Shown piece by piece: positions 50,905-61,887 of a stretch of DNA of 64,000 nucleotides. This stretch comes from Hemibagrus wyckioides (taxonomy: Eukaryota; Chordata; Actinopteri; Siluriformes; Bagridae): positions 15,459,501 through 15,523,500 of the forward strand of contig NC_080719.1 in NCBI RefSeq assembly GCF_019097595.1. Reading direction: 5' to 3'. Under the pieces are notes generated by a model that was given only the letters and a program-made list of their open reading frames with translations, made no database searches and was not told the origin of the DNA. How positions within the stretch are numbered: the first letter of the stretch is position 1; each line of letters begins with the position of its first letter. The position numbers and the translations under genes were made by a program.

Positions 50905-51796
50905 TAAGGAAAATTGTGAAATCTGAAGGGAAGTTAACCTGATATACAAAAGACCTTGTATAAAACAGAGACACACACAGCCTTGCTGTGTGAATGACTG
51001 TACCCCAACACAATTAGATTTATGGATCCCAGTAGAAGCGACTTTGGTTCTGCAGTGAGGAAATACATTATATGATGTAGGCTTAGTAGCAACATCATTT
51101 TCACTATGTTGTGCTCAGCTTAGGCTTCCTGAGTAATTTCAGTCATCCGCACAGTAGACTCGGTCCATTAAGCTCTTTGCATGATAATTTACGACAAGGA
51201 CATTATCTCCTGGAATCTGAAGACATTGGGTTGTTTGGATGCTTTTCAAGTACAAATTTAATTCCACCTGTCAACATTCCTCTCCTTACAAGTGTTGATG
51301 CTAAGCTTTGAGCAGCCAGGCGGAAATACATTACTGAAATAAGGGAGAATCAATCAGGCCCCTGCTAAAAACAGCATAATACCATAGGGTTGCTTTGCCA
51401 AAGCAATTTCCTCCGCGCTTTTAATGACAATATGAGGATGCCCTTTTGGCATTTATGTGTGCTGAAGAAGTAGTTTAGTTCTAGTGCAGATGAGGAATTG
51501 AAGATGATAAGCTAGTGTAGACAAAGGTCTGGCAGCATAACGCCAAGCCACCTTGAAGTTAAATACAGATGCACTGTTAGTGACATTGACAGGATTACAG
51601 AGGCGTGTTGTTTATCAGAGGTCTGATGAATCACAACAAGGTTCCCACGTCCTGATAAAACGTCAGTGACAGTGAATTTACAAGCACTCACCGCATTTTT
51701 TCAAGTGATGTCAAAATGTACATGTTGTCAAACAAATGATGAATAATGCAGATGCTGAAAGGTGTTTGATCTTACCAGTGGCAGGGAATAGAGAGG

Positions 51797-51836
<40 letters not shown>

Positions 51837-51837
51837 A

Positions 51838-51889
<52 letters not shown>
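51797..51889. repeat. long (GA)n array
   Basis: Roughly 90 bases of GA units interrupted by GCGAGA and AAGA. It is a strictly purine strand apart from two C residues. Confidence 0.9.
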
Positions 51890-51892
<3 letters not shown>

Positions 51893-52789
51893 CATGGACA
51901 GCATCAGAGAGAGCATGACTGAGAGGGACTGCTTCGATCACAACATAGTGATAAATACTACTGCTGAATGTAAAAGCAGTTCTAAAACATGTTATAGCAG
52001 AGTGCGAGACAGAAAGGATGAGCATGAATGGGTCTAGGTGAGAGGAAGATGACGATGGGGTGAGGATAGATATAGTCGAATAAGAAAAAAAGCAGAGCAG
52101 GAGACATGAGAGACATTGAAAGAACCAGCAAGCAATTTGCTACAAACAGCTGCTTGAAATTTCCCCAGGGCTCCTATAAACACAATGCGCTGCCACTCTC
52201 TATTTCAGATGCACTTTGACAAATAACAAGGGAACACATGCATGCACACATGCACGCAACATGGACAGATGATTCTATTGTATACAACCACTTTTTTGTC
52301 AGATACGAAGACATGTTCCAGACTGATGGCCCAAATGCTAGGGAGTGCTGTGTGCCTCTTTCATCAGCCCTCGAGCCTCCTGAGTCTGACTCATAGAAAC
52401 GACGAAACCGCACAGACAGGCACGACAGCGTGCCATCATGGATCAACTCTGCCTCCTTCTCTCACCAGCGGTCCACTGTCAGTGCGACGAGCTTTAAAGC
52501 GATCATGCTCACCTCTTGTCAAACTTCACATAACCTAAAGCATCACAAAGCATGCAAGCTTCTAAATAGGATATAAAGTGACTGGAGAGCAGCATGGGGT
52601 TTCTCCCTGCCTGCCAGTCACATGGTATAAAGATCAGAGTTGTTTAAAAGATGTTGTTTTTTTTATCAAGCTGGAATTACAAGTGGCTTTTCAAACAGGG
52701 CATCTTTTCTAGCGGTATGACACAAAGCAAACAGAGAAGTCAATTTGATGGCACCTGGGGTCTATTGTTGTGTCGTACCTTTGCTTTTT

Positions 52790-52866
52790 GCTGTGGTGGT
52801 ACCCTTATATTTTGTACCCTCAATATGTATCTTTCAGCTGGAAACATGTATATAATGTACCTTTAA
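52790..52866. repeat. possible dispersed TACC-type fish repeat
   Basis: GGTGGTACCCTTATATTTTG, then TACCCTCAATATGTATCTTT and AATGTACCTTTA recall a short fish repeat built from TGTACC units. A similar reversed piece occurs at 33565-33680. Weak. Confidence 0.35.
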
Positions 52867-53553
52867 ATAAATAATTAATTACCTATTCAAGTACTGCATG
52901 CACCTTTGTCTGAAGAAGATGACAGTGACTGTTGAAAACTATTTTCAGGGTATAAAGATGTGCAGTATGACAATACTCTATTAATATTATCATAAATTAT
53001 GGAGAAATACACTTTTTGGTGATGTCATAGCCAATCACTGACCAACTCCGATATTTCTCACTCTTGCAATGTTTTCTCTTTGTCTTTTGTTGATGCTACA
53101 AACTCTCTTTCACATGTTTATTGTTTTCAGCCAAATATCCTCCTGATCCTGATGCATAAGTTTTGTGAAATCACAAAATCCAACTCTTAATGCGCTCCAA
53201 AACATTTTTTTGCATCATGGAAAAATATCATTTTGGTCAAACATTTACAGTTTAATACCACTCTGGGTCTAGAGTATAATGACTGGCAAGATCAGTCTTC
53301 AACAAATCTAAGCAGGATGTTTAATTTGCACGTGCACAGCAAGTATAAACTAATTGACTCTCATAGTGTTCATGCAGAAGCAGTGAGCGCTGGACGTGTT
53401 CATTTAACACTGGCTTGTTTTTCATTGTCCAGTCCTTGTCGTCTTTTCCGTGTGGCTGCTTGTTCTTTCAGGGCTTTCTGTGCTAACGCATTTCAGCATG
53501 GAGTTTCCTGCAATAGAACGAATATTTAAAGGCAGTTGAAAAATTTCTCTCAC

Positions 53554-53960
53554 CTTTTTTTTTTTTGCTCTGAGATTTCCGGCTTCTCAAAGTGCACAGG
53601 AATGTGAGCTAGCCGAGTAAAAGCTAGCCTAGCTCGAGTCAGCGCCGGTTCGGCTCAGTGCAGGTGCTCCGTCGCTGTTCCGTTATAGAGGTAAAAAAAA
53701 ATATATAATAATATTAAGAATAAAAAAAAAACCCGCTGCAGCTTATGAAGATGGGGACAGGTTCACTTTCGGTGAAAAAAAAAATGTGTCACTTTTCCTT
53801 CTTGCGATCCGCGCGAGAGAAAAGAAGAAGAGCGCGGAATAAAAAAACAAGCGGCGCGCGCGTTCCGCTGGTCGCGAGGAGACAGAAGTGAACAAAAGCG
53901 CGCGCGGAGGCTCAGCGCCTTCCAGTGTCCCCTCCTCCTGCTTCAATCAGAAACCAGAGC
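53554..53960 (-). other. ncan: predicted non-coding first exon of ncan
   Basis: Minus-strand reading of the CpG-rich block ends at a near-consensus donor: a run of A, then AAG|GTGAGAG at 53554/53553. From 54020 down to the donor the minus strand has no ATG at all, while the plus strand has at least four, fitting a minus-strand 5' leader. Joining AAG to exon 2 (GATG) places A at position -3 of the start codon, a favourable context. The transcription start is not determined, so the right boundary is a guess. This exon could instead belong to another minus-strand transcript. Confidence 0.45.
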
Positions 53961-54070
53961 GGATTTTCGTCCAAAACTGTAGCCACTGTTCCACCTCAGT
54001 CCAGACACCATTACACCGTGCATGCTGTTAGACAGGAGTATCTGCGAGTCCTGTAGCGCAGTTCGTGGGC
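53590..54070. promoter_or_regulatory. CpG-rich block, likely promoter
   Basis: This is the only dense CpG cluster in the window, with runs such as GCGCGCGCG, CGCGCGAG and GCGCGGAG between 53806 and 53912, inside otherwise AT-rich, CpG-poor DNA. Homopolymer A runs interrupt it. CpG islands mark many vertebrate promoters. Together with the ATG-poor minus strand and the donor at 53554, this suggests the ncan promoter firing to the left. I see no clear TATA box. Confidence 0.55.
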
Positions 54071-54629
54071 GTTTGGAGTGTTTTACATGGCGGATGACTG
54101 GGTGACTTCTTTTAGCCACAGCTGCACTCGTGTTTCTTATTATACTGGGTCACAAAGTGGCCTCTGTGAATCATAGCCTGTCTGGGCTTTGAAATTTTGG
54201 GTGGTTATTAGTATTTGTTATAGTTTGTCTTGTCGTTTGTATTAATCCAAAACTTAATAAAGCAAAAACAAGTATGCTTATAAAGATGGGACCTTATTTG
54301 TTTCTTTGTTCAGGAATATAAAGCTTAAAAACAGATACCTTCCCTTCTGAAAGTATTTTAAGGGAAAGGCTTTATTTTATTTTTTTTTGCCATACATTGG
54401 GTTTGAGATTAAAAGGTGAAGCTATCAGAACCTGAGCATTACGTTCTTGATATCGACATTGAGATTGGGTTAGAACACCCTTGGTGGCAGACCATACAAT
54501 TTTTAGGCAAGCAGAAGTATAGGAACAGATAGTCTTAAAGTTCATTTAAAAAGATTAAAAGTGATTCAAATTAAAATCCGTAAGCAGTGAATAACATGCA
54601 ATGTAGGCCTGCGTAGCTCTTGCTTGTAA
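54071..54629. other. upstream DNA, no feature seen
   Basis: AT-rich DNA to the right of the CpG block. No coding or RNA feature is recognised. Confidence 0.35.
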
Positions 54630-55600
54630 TAAGTGCATCAAGCCAGCAGTCCACTGATATCACCGAACTGTTGCATTCTTCTTTTGTGATCCAGGTTTTT
54701 CACAGCTTCTTTCAGCTGTCGTGTGTTTTGGGGGATTTTGTCTCTTCAGGAAGAGAAATCTGTGCTAAGTTGATTTAAGGTCTAGTGATTGACTTGACCA
54801 GTCTAAAACCTTTATGGTGTTGTCATTGTGTTTTGAGCCATCATCTTGTCGCATGATGAAGTTACTCCAAATTAGATTGAATGAATTTCTCTCTAAACTG
54901 GCTGACAGAATTTCAGAGTTTCTGTAGCCTTCTGAATTTATTCTGCAGCTATCATGAGTTATACCATCAATAAAGATTAGTGAGCTCATTAAAGAAGCAG
55001 CCGTGCAAGCCCAAGCCATGACACTACCTCCACTGTGCTTGACCGATGAGCTTGTATGTTTTGGATCATGAGCAGATCCTTTATTTCTCCTCACGTCTCC
55101 TTTCTACTGGCTTTTCTTTTTCCTTGTTTCCTTCCTTAAACTTGGTTTCCGAACTTCTAGGCCCCTCTGTCTATTTCTTTGCGAATTCCCATCTCGTGTT
55201 CCAATTTTTACTTCTGATTAATGGGTTTCATCTTGGGTTACAGCCACTATATTTCTGCTCCCAAAGTCTTCTTTGAGCTGTGAATTGTGATACATTCAAC
55301 CCTGCCATGTGGATGTTGTTGGTGATGTCACTGACTGGTGTTTTTGGGCTTTTCTTCACGGCTCTCCATGTTTTCCTTGGCTGACTTGTTCTATGTCTGG
55401 GTGTTAGTACACAAGTGGTTTCTTTCTTTTAAGTATATTCCAAATTGTTGTATTGGCTATGTCTATTGCTTAAGCAATGGCTGTCATAAAATTTCCCTCT
55501 TTTCCCAGCTTCAAAATGCGTTGCTTTTCTTCTATAGACAGCTCTCTGGTCTTTATTTGTCAGCGTATAATTGTTGATGTATAGTAAAATACTTAAAGTG
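54630..55600 (-). mobile_element. degraded Tc1-like element
   Basis: On the minus strand, from right to left, the helix-turn-helix half appears first (about 55590-55340, with KDQRAVYRRKA and later a SQPRKTW-like piece). The catalytic half follows (about 55094-54640): KGSAHDPKHTSSSVKHSGG, VMAWACTAAS, FIDGITHD, IMRQDDGSKHN and LDWSSQSLDL. The expected final PTE region is broken by a stop. Multiple frame breaks separate the halves. It lies just upstream of the predicted ncan promoter. The terminal repeats were not resolved. Confidence 0.78.
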
Positions 55601-55837
55601 TATGGCAAAAAGCAAAAGATTTGCCCTGCCATACTGCCATGCTTATCAGTTTATCATTGCACACAGTTTAATTAGCCTAATATTTGCTCACAAAATAAAC
55701 CTGTTCCAAGGGGATTTGTTTAGTATTAGTTTAGATTATTCATTTAGAGTATTTAAGGTATTCATTTATTTTGCAATCAACGCTTTCCCAGGGTTATACT
55801 TAGTATAACGTAAATATTTAGATTTAAACAATTAAAG

Positions 55838-55955
55838 AGAAACCCATACAAACACTGGGAAACACTGGTAAAACTAAACAGACAGTAGTTCAGCATCAAA
55901 CCAGGGACCCTGGAGATGTAATGTGGCTACAGTGCTTACGCCAACACCCCAATGT
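55838..55955 (-). repeat. tail of HE1-like repeat, reverse orientation
   Basis: GAAACCCATACAAACACTGG, CAGCATCAAACCAGGGACCC and TGGAGATGTAATGTGGCTAC match the end of the repeat at 49085-49395. Confidence 0.55.
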
Positions 55956-58900
55956 TTGTCTTTTAATTATGTGATTTTTTTTATTGATTTTCTCATGTAA
56001 CCAATGGCTTAAATTGCAGCATACTGCTTGTTTTCACACTACCAAGAGCATTATAGATGTTCTGCGTCACCCGTAGGTTGCATTGTATTCGTTGTAGGAT
56101 TGTGATGTATAGTATGCATTCAGACATGACCTTAAAATTATGTAGTGCAGTATATAATAAATATGCCATGTGGTTGGACATGTGTGTTATTTTATTACTG
56201 TCCTTAATCCAGTTCAATGTGAAATATTTGGTGACACACAGGGAGTGAGTGACACATTCATGGGGTATGTCCTCATTCTTTGCTCTCTGTAACAGACACT
56301 AGATTATTGCAAGGCAAAAGGCAAAGAGTGGAAGTAATCTAACATTTGCATCTTAATGAAATTTTGTAGATGTTAACTTTGCGGTGTTGTTAAACTTTTT
56401 GTGCTGTGTGTTTGGCAGCGTATTTTTCTGATATCCAAAGAAATATTTTCCACAGCTGCACATCCCCTAAGGCTAGAGGCTGACCTGCTCGCTTTCTTTA
56501 CTCCAGAATAATGATGTCCCCAGAGATGCAGAAGGATAGCAATATGGCCCACTGACACACATTTCATATGACACACAAACGCCCACCTCAGTCTCTTTCA
56601 CTTATTTATAGCTACACATACTAATTCTCTTGTTCACCCTGTAAAGTCCCAATTTCTTCTATATTTATTTTGACCGGAATGATCTTTCATTCATTTGTTC
56701 TGTTTATCACAACCTGCTGAATGAAGATAGCCAGCTAACTGCGATTTCTGGGGGTTGGGATTGGTTTCTAAGAAAAGAATTAACCGTAACTGTGATCTCT
56801 GTGTACTTGCACCTGAAGTGCTGATTCCAAGAAAATTGGCAGAAAATTATATTAATTTAACCTTTTTTGTGTGTATGTTGTACCCAACTCCTCTTCTGAA
56901 GAGAGCCTTAAAGCATTTTGTCATAGCACTTTAGTACACTAAATAATACGGTTAATGTTTGGAATGTTAACATCGAAGATAAAGTTTATTTTAGACACAG
57001 CTATCCATAATGTACATAGTCACACAACAGCATGAAAAGGAGATGTATTTAGTCACGTCTATTATTGCAGATGATTATCATTAGAAATCAATATGAATCT
57101 TCCCAATAAAGCAAAAAACAACACTGATGCAGACATTCAGTATTCAGTGATCAAATGTTATTCAATGTTAAAATCATTATATTAATATGGTGCCAGACTA
57201 CAAATAATAATTGAGGCCATATGGCCTATTCTTACTGTTGTTTTAAACTGATTAAAACATTTAACATGAAACATTTGTGTTGGCTTTTTATTCTTGTTAT
57301 CTTAACAATAAATAGCTGACAAATCAGACCCACCCTGACTGGTTGTTTTGACATTATGGTGGAAAAGGTATGCCTACCAGGGTTCCAAATGTGCACCACC
57401 AGTGAATAGCAAAATACTCCATCATGAGGTATATAATGCATTTTACTGTTTATTAGCCTGTGGCGGTATTGTATGTTCGGTGAAGTGTTTGACTCCAGTC
57501 ACAATCGTGCACATGCGCAAAAGACCACACCGTCATTAGTGGAGCCTCATTAACGTGTGGCTTTGAGACTTTTACAGAAGCTCTGTCCGTGGTGCTGAAA
57601 GGTGACTGCCCTATACAGACCTATTGATATTTGGCCATCATGTACCTTAATTATCCATGCTCATTAGGGCATTACACATGTTTCAAGCTACAATTTTTAT
57701 AAATAACATTACAGTGCAGAGGGTGGAAACAAGCAAGAAGCTTTGGTCATTTAATGTGGCTGTAGACTGGGATTTAAAAGGTCGATTAGCACCACACAGA
57801 AAACATTCTCTAATTAACAATGAACATGTTTTCTTTTTAAAAATTACTACAGAACTATATTTTAGAGCTTAGGGCTTGTACCGTTTTATGATGGACAGCA
57901 TCTTCAGAAATGTAAGCTCACTGGGCAAGAGTCCGTCAAAATAACATAGCGTCAAGGTACATTAACCAAGACACCATAAACAGTCAACCATGGATCCATT
58001 ACTCTGGCTGATGACAAAGCAAATGATTAAATGTCAATGGTCCTTCACATAAATGAACAGCAGAACAGAACCCCCGAAAACCTTTGCTGTGTCCACAGAC
58101 ATTGCTCTAAACAAAATATTTAGCAGTTTTTTCAACCTTCACAATATATCTTCAGTCCCAATGATTTATGAATAGGATCAAATATTTCTCTCTGAGGAAA
58201 TGCACACCTCATTAAAATTCAGAGGGGAGTAGCATGTTGAAATTCTAAAATAAGTGCAGTCTAAAAACAGAAAGGTTTTCACTTTCATCTGTGTAGTAAG
58301 GAGTATTGATTAACTCACTGCAAACAGCAGCATGCTTACATAGAGCTAAACATGCACTTGAACTGATGCATACTGTAACATTTACAGTGTGTGAAGCGCA
58401 GTGAAACAATCATTACATAAAAAATAATAACTGACACTATTTGGGACTGTGGAACATTACCTTGGCTTGAGCTGCAAAAACAAATAATATACGATTCATT
58501 TCTAAGTGCAGTAACATGCACCTTATAATCCTTTATCTGTTGCTGTTAGTGTGGTCTAACCATACACCCTTGGGCTTTGCAGTTTCCTCTCCACAACCTT
58601 GACACCACTGCTATAGACTGAAGATGCGCTGGCATGAGGCCAGTCCTGCTTCCTGACCCAGAAACAACTGACACAAGCACTTAAAGGCAATTGGCCATCC
58701 TCTCTTGGCCATTTGCCATTACTGTGTATGTGTAAAAGTGGGCTTGAATTATGCAAGGAGAAAATTTGACCTGAGAAGGGGGGGAGAAAACAGAGCTGAG
58801 GTAATGATGCTGTGGTTGGTTAAAGGGCTTTGTGTGAGCCATGGAGGGACCATTGAGCACAGAGAAAATACATGAATCAGCAAGGGATCCAAATGAATGA

Positions 58901-59797
58901 GAAATGAAGACACTCAGGTGAGGTCCCAGCTGTTGTGTAATCGAGGGACCATCATACCACATAAAGAATTGGTCCTCTGTCTAGTGAAAAAAAAGAAGCC
59001 ACACCACAGAGGATCTCTGGTGTAAATTTAGAATGGCTTGATCAGAAATAGAAACGCTGCTGACCATTGTGAGATAAAAATGTCAGTGTAATTATTATCC
59101 TTTTTATTCATGTAGATAATAAGCAGTCATCACTGAGGTGTTACACCAAAATGCCAAATTGATCTCTATTATATATTCCTTCTGCAATCAAGTATAGCAT
59201 TATGATAAAATTGAATATGGAATTTTCTACATACTTTCTGGCACCACAATGCAGCTGCCATGGTAATTGATCATTACACAGATGTAGTGAACCAATTAGT
59301 AAGAATTGTAATAGGAACTATGTTGGTAAGTTCAGTGTAATAATGTGGTTGCAAATCCACTAGGACATTAGGGTTGATTAAGCATGTAGTTAATTAAGCA
59401 TTCAGTGCTCTCATAATGGTGCAAGAACCACCAAGTAATTGGTGCATGGTCAAGAGAAAATATTACTGGACTTTTGAATACTGAAACTAAACTAAAGTCA
59501 AAATATCTGGCAATCATCTTTAAAAAGAATCAAATCCAATCACTCCCTGCTGAAAATAACATGCAAATCATTTAAACAACCAAATGTAAAATAAATAAAT
59601 AAAATAATATAATGATTAAAATACGTGTGCTACTTTAAAATCTTTCTGCTATTATTATTATAATTATATACAGTAATTAAAGGAACTGTCTCAAACAACA
59701 CTCTCACAGTAGTATTGTTCTCACAAACAGATCTTACAAGGAAACAAACAAAAGCTTATGATCACATTGCGCTAATCCTGCTAATGCTGGCAAGGTG
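55956..59797. other. upstream DNA, no gene seen
   Basis: AT-rich DNA with no recognised gene, RNA or repeat family. The stretch at 58560-58960 is of higher complexity and may be non-coding regulatory DNA. Confidence 0.35.
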
Positions 59798-60106
59798 TTA
59801 ATTGGGTAGTATGAACAGTAGGAGTGTAGAAATCAATAGATAGATATCAGTTGGGAAAAATGACTTCTGGTAGCACGTTTTGCTATAACATGACTGTATC
59901 TGCCTTGTGCAGAAGGCGCTCTTCAATTTCGCCAATATGTCACGGAGGGGGTGGAAGACATTGTCCATGATTGGTATCAATTTGTTCACCATTCTCCATT
60001 CCAGGGGATCCAGGAAGCCATTATTTTGAAACAGCCCCCCTAATCTCATTTCTATAAGGAACATAGAGTAATGAAAGATTAAACTGCTTTCAAATCCAGT
60101 AATCAT
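59798..60106 (-). pseudogene. possible retroelement-derived open frame
   Basis: A 102-codon minus-strand frame includes HPLRDILAKLKSAF, then QSCYSKTCYQKSFFPTDIYLL. The combination HPL..L..LKS.F ... RRSF.PTA..L resembles C-terminal ends of fish non-LTR retrotransposon polyproteins as I remember them. It is too diverged to be sure. It may be a fossil fragment or chance. Confidence 0.3.
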
Positions 60107-60329
60107 AAAAAAAAAATAATAATAAAAATACAGGCAACCATGCAGTGAGAATTTAGTACAGGTGAAGATTAGCTCTTGCTACTGATACAAATGGAAACCC
60201 AATTCAGACTTGTGTATATCAACCTGGAACAACAGAGCTGACAAAGGCTGCGCTATAAACTCAATTCCTCACTATAGCTGCAGGCTGAGATGATGTTAAG
60301 ATCAAAGAGTGTCCTGGGACTGGGGTATA

Positions 60330-60352
60330 TCACACACACACACACACACACA
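60330..60352. repeat. (CA)n microsatellite
   Basis: About eleven CA units. Confidence 0.9.
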
Positions 60353-60744
60353 CAAACGAAGAAACACAAATGGCAGGTTTGTAGGGTCAGTACCTGAGAA
60401 CAAAAAGAAAAACTAAAACCTGGAATAAACCTGGAAAATGACACCTGACTTGAACATAAGAAATATTTCTTTGATGTTTACACTACAATCACCCTAGAAT
60501 ACCATCCACTATCAGATATATTAAAATACTAGAAATTCTGCCATTAAATTTTGAGTTTTGAGGCGTTGAGTTAGGGGCTATTGCCACCATGAGGACAATG
60601 TCAGCCATATCCAGCTTGAACCCTGCTGAACATATATTGTCCATGGTAATAATATATCAGTGATGTGTGTATGGTGCATATAAACAAAATTATATGCAAT
60701 AAATAAATAAATATCATGTTATATTTTACAGCCTGGCAGGGTCT

Positions 60745-60850
60745 TACCTGAGGCAGGGATAGCTCTGTGGAAAAGATTCTGAGCTAGTGGTGAGGAGGTT
60801 GCACAAATCCTTGCATTGTCAAAGCTCCTTGAATTGTCAAAGCTCCTTGA
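60745..60850 (+). repeat. tRNA-derived SINE-like fragment
   Basis: GGATAGCTCTGTGGAAAAGA, then TTCTGAGCTAGTGGTGAGGA and GGTTGCACAAATCC look like a degraded tRNA-derived SINE head of the GGTAGCTCAGTGG type. A short direct repeat (GTCAAAGCTCCTTGA) sits at its end. Confidence 0.5.
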
Positions 60851-61406
60851 GTCTAGAGTCATTAAACCCTTATTTATTTTTTCTATAGCACATTAAGACT
60901 TTGCTACAAAGCTGTTTTGGATTTAAATTGAGTTCATAAATTATCAAAAAAATGGAAGAAATAGAACTTGGCTCAGAAGAGAATTCTATCCTCTTTTGGG
61001 TGACACCAGGCATTGAAATGATAAACTGTTACACTATGTTGTCATATAGAAACCAATAAACTATAGAGAATGCCATAGTTCTCATTATTCTAGGTACTAA
61101 CAAAGAGCCTGTACCTTTTGATCAAAACAAATCTGAAGGATCATGCAGTGTTCTGCAGGTAAATGGTAGTATTTTATAATCAATGCAGTTTAACTGGGAT
61201 CGAATGTAGTATGAATAGAATAGAAAGCAAATGGGTCAGGATTTCTAGTTCTAGGATGCATTCTGGACTGGAGCTTGTATTCGAACCAAATGAAACATCC
61301 AGACGGCAAGACATAGTTTATTTCAGAGATGCAAAAAATGTAATAACATACTTCTTTCCATAAATCTTTCTGAGATGGAAGAAGTCTGTGTTATTAATGG
61401 TATCTA

Positions 61407-61886
61407 CAGTCATGTCAAAAAGAAACCCCCCAACAATTCTTAGTTTTTATTTATGTGTAGTCTTCATCAACATTTATAAACAATAAACAAGGTGACATTC
61501 AGAAACCAGGTGGGAAAAATAAGTACATCATTCCGACTTCCACATTCATTAGTGTAGCAATTAGCAGTGAGGAGATACTAATGAAATGCACAGGACTCGT
61601 TAATTATTGAGAAGTCTGACTGCCATGGTGATGCTGTGGAAGGATAGTAAGAGAGAATAAGAATGCATAAACAAATGCCTATGAATATTTGGTGTACTTA
61701 TTTTTCCTGCTTGGTTTCTGAATATTGGTTTATTTTTTTATATTGAGATCTGTTTTTGTTATTGCTGTCATCATCAGCTGAGGTTATTTGTTTGTTTATA
61801 GGAGTTGGTTATTTAGGGCCTGGTAAATAAAAACATAATAAAATCATAGTATTAAAGGAGAGTGTACTTTCTTATTCCCATTACTG
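61407..61886. mobile_element. Tc1/mariner-type MITE
   Basis: The left end is CAGTCATGTCAAAAAGAAAC. The right end, reverse-complemented, is CAGTAATGGGAATAAGAAAG. Both are preceded outward by TA, the Tc1/mariner target. The interior (about 440 bp) has no transposase frame. Similar CAGTCATGTGAAAAAGAAA ends occur on non-autonomous fish Tc1 derivatives. Confidence 0.65.
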
Positions 61887-61887
61887 T

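Larger units (their letters stand above)
31316..53553 (-). other. predicted long first intron of ncan
   Basis: About 22 kb separates the predicted leader exon from the start-codon exon. It contains no recognisable coding exon on either strand. Identified contents are Tc1-like relics (34390-34925, 39530-40605), SINE-like pieces (33320-33560, 42545-42692, 43006-43190, 49085-49395) and several microsatellites. The remaining sequence is AT-rich single-copy-looking DNA in which short open frames appear random. A GC-richer stretch at 37290-37650 is a possible regulatory element. Confidence 0.4.
10790..53554 (-). other. ncan: neurocan-like lectican gene, 5' part, partial
   Basis: This entry spans eight minus-strand exons (seven coding, one predicted non-coding) of a hyaluronan-binding chondroitin sulfate proteoglycan. 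The domain order is signal peptide, Ig V-set, link 1, link 2, then a Ser/Thr/Pro/Glu-rich centre, which is the lectican plan. Neurocan is favoured because the Ig domain reads LVAKGNVVKV and DSGMYRCEVVVGLNDEQD, and link 2 reads [21 protein letters not shown] and NRTGFP. These are closer to neurocan as I remember it than to brevican or versican. Coding exon phases from exon 2 on are 1, 1, 2, 1, 1, 1 and 1, matching the lectican pattern. Introns measure about 22.2 kb, 6.2 kb, 1.9 kb, 117 bp, 2.3 kb, 0.5 kb and 6.7 kb. The EGF, C-type lectin and CCP exons are not seen. Which fish paralogue this is (ncana or ncanb type) cannot be decided here. Confidence 0.88.

Noticed and set aside
51711..52025. 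Ser-Leu or Arg-Glu repeat proteins on both strands.
   Set aside because: Produced entirely by the (GA)n array.
53743..53946. A 67-codon minus-strand open frame in the CpG block.
   Set aside because: It has no ATG start and is Arg/Phe/Ser-biased by GC-rich and poly-A/T composition. It fits an untranslated leader better.
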